A stretch of DNA of 9,089 bases, from positions 1-9,089 of the forward strand of contig JASLCW010000072.1 of assembly GCA_030151765.1 (NCBI GenBank), written 5' to 3'. The DNA comes from Marmoricola sp. (GTDB taxonomy: Bacteria; Actinomycetota; Actinomycetes; Propionibacteriales; Nocardioidaceae). A model generated the notes under the pieces. The model was not told the DNA's origin. It did no database searches and saw only the letters and a program-made list of their open reading frames with translations. The position numbers and the translations under genes were made by a program. Numbering within the stretch: position 1 is the stretch's first letter; each line of letters begins with the position of its first letter. Shown one piece after another: positions 5,299-9,089 of this stretch.

Positions 5299-6474
5299 AT
5301 GATTTCGCTGAGCAAGGCACGACGCGAGGCCGACGAGTTCGCCTCCGCCCTTGACGACCCCGAATCCGTCGAGGCCACGGCGTACGCCGGCCTCCTCGAC
5401 ACCGTTGCGCTGCTCCGTGCCGAGCACCAGCCGGTTCCGCGGGCCGAATTCGTCAGCGACCTGCGCAGCCGGCTGATGGCTGCCGCCGATCATGCGATCG
5501 CCCCCGTCGAGAGCGCACCGGCGCCGATCCGCACGGTCGCGCCCATGCGCCCGCACCGCCGCCGCCTCGCCACCCTCGCGGCCGGCCTCACGATCGTCGG
5601 CGGCACCGCCGGCGTCGCCGCGGCCGCCCAGGGAACGCTCCCCGGCGACAGCCTCTACCCGGTCAAGCGCGGCCTGGAGAGCCTCCAGTTGCACCTCGCG
5701 ACCAGCGACACCGCCCGCGGCCGCGACCTGCTCGGCCAGGCCTCGACGCGCCTCAAGGAGGCGAAGGCGCTGCTCAGCCAGTCGACCGACGCGCGCAGCG
5801 TCTCCCTGGCCAGCCAGGCCCTCGACTCCGCGACCGCCAGCGCCAACGACGGCGCCGGCCTGCTCCTCGACAACTACGCGACCAGCCGGTCGACCTCCGA
5901 TGTCACCGCCGTGCGCTCCTTCGCCGCGAACCAGATGGACGCCGTCGGCCAGATCGCGAAGCTGGCCCCGGCCGTCAACTCGGTCGCCAGCCAGCTGGGC
6001 GATGCGCTCGCCGCGATCGACCAGAAGGCCCGCTCGCTGTGCGTCACCTGTCTCGACGGCTCCCCGGCGCTCAGCCTGCCGGCGTCGATCCTGAGCATCC
6101 CCTCCGATGCCCTGAAGCTCCTGGTCGCCTCGCCGACGCAGCGCGCCGGCGCCCTCGAGAACCTCGCCGCCAAGGCCGAGCAGACGGCCAGGAACAACCC
6201 CGGCCTGATCAAGCCCCCGGCCGTCGGTCCCACGACTCCCGCGGCGCCCGGCCCGAGCGGCTCCGCGGACCCGCTTCCGGTCGGCAAGGACCCCGTCACC
6301 GGCATCATCGGCGGCCTCACCGGCTCCAAGAACAACCTCCCCGGCGTCCTGGTCAGCACGGTGACCACCGTCGTCGACGGTCTCGAGCAGACCGTCGGCG
6401 GGGTCACCAACGGCCTCGGCCAGACGCTCGGGGGCCTGTTCGGCGGCCAGCCGAGCTCGACGCCGACGCCGTAG
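5299..6474 (+). CDS. DUF5667-type membrane protein, probable anti-sigma factor (RsbN-like)
   Basis: A 391-residue single-pass membrane protein. Residues 1-85 are cytoplasmic and helical in character (KARREADEFASALDD, then RAEFVSDLRSRLM), the style of RsbN-like anti-sigma domains, with no zinc-binding HxxxCxxC. HRRR at 86-89 precedes one membrane segment at about 91-110. Outside follows the DUF5667 hallmark LPGDSLYPVKRGLESLQL (114-131) and a helical Ala/Ser-rich domain with a CxxC pair (C248, C251). A Pro/Gly linker (about 300-330) follows, then a Gly-rich tail with two GLxQTxGG repeats (361-368, 372-379). The ATG at 5299 has AGGA 9 bases upstream. It lies 115 bp after the sigma gene, in the position of rsbN in Streptomyces, with its own ECF-like promoter. 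The expected role is to hold the sigma factor at the membrane. This rests on context and architecture. Confidence 0.8.
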   Translation: MISLSKARREADEFASALDDPESVEATAYAGLLDTVALLRAEHQPVPRAEFVSDLRSRLMAAADHAIAPVESAPAPIRTVAPMRPHRRRLATLAAGLTIVGGTAGVAAAAQGTLPGDSLYPVKRGLESLQLHLATSDTARGRDLLGQASTRLKEAKALLSQSTDARSVSLASQALDSATASANDGAGLLLDNYATSRSTSDVTAVRSFAANQMDAVGQIAKLAPAVNSVASQLGDALAAIDQKARSLCVTCLDGSPALSLPASILSIPSDALKLLVASPTQRAGALENLAAKAEQTARNNPGLIKPPAVGPTTPAAPGPSGSADPLPVGKDPVTGIIGGLTGSKNNLPGVLVSTVTTVVDGLEQTVGGVTNGLGQTLGGLFGGQPSSTPTP

Positions 6475-6493
6475 GGCTCATCTCCGGGTCGCA

Positions 6494-6519
6494 CCGGCGC
6501 TGCTTCGGCTGATCGCCGG
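6494..6519 (+). terminator. Weak hairpin after the anti-sigma-like gene
   Basis: CCGGCG (6494-6499) and CGCCGG (6514-6519) can pair around a 14-base loop, 20 bases after the stop codon. No U-tract is present and such pairings are frequent at this GC content, so this is a tentative terminator. Confidence 0.25.
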
Positions 6520-6584
6520 CGGCGGCTCACGGTTTATGGATGGTCACCGACAAGGGCGCAGCGACAGGGACGGGCTGGCACGCG

Positions 6585-6602
6585 GCCGGGTTTGATCCCG
6601 GC
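6585..6602. other. GC hairpin in the convergent intergenic region
   Basis: GCCGGG-TTTGAT-CCCGGC is a perfect 6-bp stem with a 6-base loop. It superficially resembles a tRNA T-arm, but the loop lacks the invariant TTC and no other tRNA arms surround it. It may contribute to transcription termination between the convergent genes. Confidence 0.4.
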
Positions 6603-6615
6603 TCACGGTCGCCGT

Positions 6616-6675
6616 TCACACGTTTTGGCCACAGATCACACATGGTTCTGTGTGATCGGCGCCTGAAACGTGTGA
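6616..6675. repeat. Mirrored four-box TCACAC/GTGTGA repeat
   Basis: Four copies of one hexamer are arranged with exact dyad symmetry around 6645.5: TCACAC at 6616 and 6636, GTGTGA at 6650 and 6670. Same-strand copies are exactly 20 bp apart. The outer arms form a 10-bp perfect inverted repeat (TCACACGTTT at 6616-6625, AAACGTGTGA at 6666-6675). The inner arms form a 9-bp perfect one (GATCACACA at 6634-6642, TGTGTGATC at 6649-6657) with a 6-base loop. Spacing by two helical turns suggests a protein binding site as much as a hairpin. The two flanking genes converge on it, so a terminator role is also possible. I do not recognise the cognate regulator. Confidence 0.75.
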
Positions 6676-6694
6676 TCGACACCGTCGAGGGTGC

Positions 6695-6720
6695 CTCAGG
6701 TGTCCCTTGGGTCACCTGGG
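6695..6720. terminator. Candidate bidirectional terminator between convergent genes
   Basis: CAGGTG (6697-6702) pairs with CACCTG (6713-6718), extended outward by one G-T and one C-G pair and inward, past a T-T mismatch, by C-G pairs. It lies about 48 bases past the acyltransferase stop codon. No U-tract is seen. The remainder of the 293-bp gap (6475-6767) holds no supportable gene. Confidence 0.4.
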
Positions 6721-6767
6721 TATCTGAGCCGAAGCAGCGCTCATGCGCCCGCAGTACCCCTGCAGCC

Positions 6768-7937
6768 TCAGGCGGAGAAGACCGGGCCCCGGTCGATCAG
6801 CAGCGAGTACAGCTTCTGCTGGATCGCCTCGCGCACCTGGTCGGTGAGATTGAAGACCAGCATCGGGTCGTCGGCGGCGGCCTCGTCGTAGTCGTCGGTG
6901 CGCACCGGCTCGCCGAACTCGATGATCCACTTCGAGGGCAGCGGCACCAGGCCCAGCGGGCCGAGCAGCGGGAAGAGCGGGGTGATCGGGATGTAGGGGA
7001 CACCCAGCAGCCGCGCCAGCGCCGGCATATTGCCGACCAGGGGATAGATCTCCTCGGCGCCCACGACCGAGGTGGGGATGATGGGTACGCCGGTGCGGAT
7101 CGCCGCGGACACGAAGCCGCCACGGCCGAAGCGCTGCAGCTTGTAGCGCTCGGAATAGGGCTTGCCGATCCCCTTGAAGCCCTCGGGCCAGACGCCCACC
7201 AGCTCGCCACCGCTGAGCATCCGCTCGGCGTCCTCGTTGCAGGCGAGGGTGGCACCGCTGCGGCGGGCGAGCTCGCTGACCACGGGCAGCTTGAAGACCA
7301 GGTCGGCACCGAGCGGGCGGAGGAAGCGTCCCGTGGTGTCGTGGATGCTCGCCATCGTCATCAGGCCGTCCACCGGGATCGTGCCCGAGTGGTTGGAGAC
7401 GACCAGGGCGCCACCCTCGGCGGGGATGTTCTCCACACCACGCACCTCGACCCGGAACCACTTGTCCTTCACCGGACGCAGCGCGGCGAGCAGGAAGCGC
7501 TCGGTGACCTCGCGGTCGAAGCCGAAGTCGTCGACGGTGTAGTCGCCGGTGATCCGGCGGCGCGCGAAGGCGAGCATCTCGGCGAGCCGCGGCTCCCACT
7601 GCTCACCGAAGATCTCGCGGGCCCCGGTGACGACGGCGGCGAGCCAGTCGCCGGCCGGGATGCCACCGCGGGGTCCGGCTGATTCGGTGTGGATCGGAGC
7701 GCGGGTCTCGGCGCCCGGGCCCGTGAGTACGTCGGCAGCGAGCTGCTCGGGCACCTCGACGGGATTCTCCGCGGCCTTGCGAGCCCCGGGGGCGAGACTG
7801 CGCGCGGACGAGGACGGGCGAGCGTTGTTGGTGCCCCGCCCGGGTCGGCCACGCGTGCCGATCGGGATGACATTCTCCGCCGGAGCGAGCTCACCGCTCT
7901 CGCCCGCGCTCGGGCCGGCCGGTTCCTCGGGGCTCAT
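6768..7937 (-). CDS. PlsC-like lysophospholipid acyltransferase family protein
   Basis: A 389-residue member of the LPLAT superfamily, which transfers acyl groups from acyl-CoA or acyl-ACP to glycerolipid or related acceptors. Motif I is SNHSGTIPVDG with H183 and D190, a wider His-Asp spacing (HX6D) than the HX4D of classical PlsC and like MGAT/Rv0502-type members. Motif III is WPEGFKG at 250-256 and motif IV VPIIPTSVVGAEE at 284-296. About 95 N-terminal residues are Pro/Gly/Ser/Ala-rich and probably disordered. The core lacks an obvious multi-pass membrane domain; hydrophobic patches around 310-335 may contact the membrane. The ATG at 7937 has a strong GGGAGGAGAG site and overlaps the upstream epimerase stop codon by 4 bp (ATGA). 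The acceptor substrate is not readable from sequence. Confidence 0.92.
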   Translation of the reverse strand: MSPEEPAGPSAGESGELAPAENVIPIGTRGRPGRGTNNARPSSSARSLAPGARKAAENPVEVPEQLAADVLTGPGAETRAPIHTESAGPRGGIPAGDWLAAVVTGAREIFGEQWEPRLAEMLAFARRRITGDYTVDDFGFDREVTERFLLAALRPVKDKWFRVEVRGVENIPAEGGALVVSNHSGTIPVDGLMTMASIHDTTGRFLRPLGADLVFKLPVVSELARRSGATLACNEDAERMLSGGELVGVWPEGFKGIGKPYSERYKLQRFGRGGFVSAAIRTGVPIIPTSVVGAEEIYPLVGNMPALARLLGVPYIPITPLFPLLGPLGLVPLPSKWIIEFGEPVRTDDYDEAAADDPMLVFNLTDQVREAIQQKLYSLLIDRGPVFSA

Positions 7938-8989
7938 CGCTCTCCTCCCGTCACGGCGGGCACCTGGCGCGCCTCACGGCCGCCGAAGGCCTCGAGCAGC
8001 GCCGACTCGACGCCGCGCACCCGTTCGGGCCGGAAGGGGCCGGGACGCTGGGCGGCGGCGAACTCGGCGAAGGCCTCCGCGGTCGTGTAGACGGGCTCGT
8101 AGCCGAGCGCTTCGCGCATCTGGGTGGTGTCGACGCCGCGCCCGAAGGTCAGCAGCGGCACCTGCTCGGAGTAGAGCCCGGCGACGCGCGCCTGGCGGAA
8201 GGCGGAGCCCAGCGCACCCAGCGCGACGGCCGGCATCGGCGCCGTCGGCTTGCCGAGGCGGCGGACCGCCTGGGAGAGCATCAGGACGCCGTCGCCGGCG
8301 ATGTTGAAGGTGCCCGGCACATCGGCGAGCGTGGCCCGCTCGAGGGCGCCGTGCGCATCGTGCTCGTGCACGAACTGCATCCGCGGGTCGAAGCCGAGCA
8401 CGGTCGGGATCACCGGGAGCTTGAAGTAGTTGGTGAGCGTGCTGTTGATCAGCGGGCCCATCATGTTGGCCATCCGCAACGTGGTGACGTGCACGTCGGG
8501 ACGGCGGCGCGCGAAACCGCGCACATAGGACTCGACCTCGGCGACATCCTTCGGGAAGCCGTGTCCGGGCAGCCGCTTGGCGGTCATCTCCTCGGTGAAC
8601 ATCGAGGGATTGCGGTTGCTGGCGCCGTACACGGCCGTGCTGGAGCGTACGACGAGCCGCTGCAACTCCGGCGCCTGCTGGCAGGCAGCGAGGAGCTGCA
8701 TCGTCCCGATGACGTTGAGTTCCTTCATCTGCCCCGGGCGGGTGCCGCCGGGAGGAACCGCCGCCACCGCCGTGTGTACGACGGTGTCGACGTGTTCACG
8801 CACGATCACCTTGGCGATGACCGGATTGCGGATGTCGGCCCGGACGAACTGCATGCCGCCGGTGCCGAGGCGTGGTGGCGTCACATCGACGCCGATCACC
8901 CGATCGATGTCGGGATGCTCAGCCAGGCGCCGGGCGAAGCGGCGACCGAGGTCGCCGGCCGCACCCGTGACCAGCACCACGCGGCCCAT
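7934..8989 (-). CDS. SDR-family NAD-dependent epimerase/dehydratase-like protein
   Basis: A 351-residue extended short-chain dehydrogenase/reductase. The N-terminal Rossmann fold has the TGAAGDLG nucleotide motif (8-15), an acidic residue after the second strand (VIGVDV, D35) suggesting NAD preference, and ADIRN at 51-55. The catalytic-serine strand reads VVRSSTAVYG at 113-122. The expected YxxxK is not present: K147 lies in HGFPKD and the residue four positions before it is H143. It resembles Rv0501 (galE2) by context, but UDP-galactose epimerase activity should not be assumed. The ATG at 8989 has GGAGAG 7 bases upstream. It follows bS22 by 17 bp and overlaps the acyltransferase gene by 4 bp, so all three form one operon. 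Confidence 0.9.
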   Translation of the reverse strand: MGRVVLVTGAAGDLGRRFARRLAEHPDIDRVIGVDVTPPRLGTGGMQFVRADIRNPVIAKVIVREHVDTVVHTAVAAVPPGGTRPGQMKELNVIGTMQLLAACQQAPELQRLVVRSSTAVYGASNRNPSMFTEEMTAKRLPGHGFPKDVAEVESYVRGFARRRPDVHVTTLRMANMMGPLINSTLTNYFKLPVIPTVLGFDPRMQFVHEHDAHGALERATLADVPGTFNIAGDGVLMLSQAVRRLGKPTAPMPAVALGALGSAFRQARVAGLYSEQVPLLTFGRGVDTTQMREALGYEPVYTTAEAFAEFAAAQRPGPFRPERVRGVESALLEAFGGREARQVPAVTGGER

Positions 8990-9006
8990 GAGAGAGCTCT
9001 CCGCGG

Positions 9007-9089
9007 CTACTTGCCGAGACGACGACGCTGCACGCGCGTCTTCTTCAGCAGCTTGCGGTGCTTCTTCTTGGCCATGCGCTTGCGGCGCT
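9007..9089 (-). CDS. Small ribosomal subunit protein bS22 (AURKAIP1/COX24 type), partial
   Basis: The minus strand ends in RRKRMAKKKHRKLLKKTRVQ followed by RRRLGK and a TAG stop at 9009-9007. This extremely basic peptide matches the actinobacterial ribosomal protein bS22 of about 33 residues, whose usual N-terminus (MGSVIKK-like) would lie just past the window edge; 26 residues are visible. Although an in-frame ATG occurs at 9075, the family's conserved RRKRMAKKK shows that this methionine is internal. It is the promoter-proximal visible gene of the epimerase-acyltransferase operon, as in the Mycobacterium locus (Rv0500B-Rv0502). Confidence 0.93.
   Translation of the reverse strand, partial: RRKRMAKKKHRKLLKKTRVQRRRLGK

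Noticed and set aside
6585..6602. T-arm-like hairpin suggesting a tRNA or tRNA remnant (attachment site)
   Set aside because: The loop is TTTGAT rather than TTCRANY, and no acceptor, D or anticodon arms can be found around it; nothing nearby resembles an integrase gene.
6527..6715. 62-residue minus-strand open frame in the convergent gap
   Set aside because: No ribosome binding site, and it runs through the symmetric repeat; no family resemblance.
6540..7682. Plus-strand open frame through the convergent intergenic region into the acyltransferase
   Set aside because: Composition is typical of an antisense frame and the intergenic portion matches nothing recognisable; the acyltransferase on the other strand is well supported.
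9015..9075. bS22 start at the internal ATG (9075)
   Set aside because: The preceding in-frame residues RRKR are part of the conserved family sequence, so the true start is outside the window.

Overview
This is a high-GC actinobacterial chromosome segment. The gene order resembles the hem/rex neighbourhood shared by Streptomyces (rex-hemA close to bldN-rsbN) and Mycobacterium tuberculosis (Rv0500B, Rv0501, Rv0502, serB1, a glutaredoxin gene, hemA). Protein style and content suggest a Propionibacteriales/Nocardioides-like organism. That placement is inference from recalled synteny, not from a search. Nothing indicates a prophage, plasmid or CRISPR locus; nearly all the sequence is ordinary coding DNA.

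Left part (1-3162, minus strand): a rex-hemA operon, with hemA cut by the window edge. It is preceded by a promoter whose spacer holds a good match to a Rex operator. Upstream of it is a second minus-strand unit, an acyl-CoA ligase gene overlapping a small glutaredoxin-like gene. Both gene pairs overlap by 4 bp (ATGA and GTGA), which points to translational coupling.

Middle (3163-6474, plus strand): a divergent intergenic region carries an 18-bp near-perfect inverted repeat, one arm in front of each start codon. It is followed by a HAD-IB phosphatase, a BldN-type ECF sigma factor with an N-terminal extension of about 80 residues, and a single-pass membrane protein with a DUF5667-type motif, which is probably the cognate anti-sigma factor. 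An ECF-like promoter (CGTAAC, 17 bp, CGTT) lies between the sigma gene and its partner, suggesting the pair forms a self-limiting loop.

Right part (6475-9089): a convergent intergenic region with a four-box symmetric repeat of GTGTGA/TCACAC elements and hairpins. Beyond it is a minus-strand operon that reads, in transcription order, the tiny ribosomal protein bS22 (cut by the window edge), an SDR-type NAD-dependent epimerase-like protein and a PlsC-like acyltransferase.

The best candidates for something little described are the BldN/RsbN-like pair outside Streptomyces (with CxxC and Gly-rich elements in the external domain), the mirrored four-box site at 6616-6675, and the shared inverted repeat at 3187-3348.
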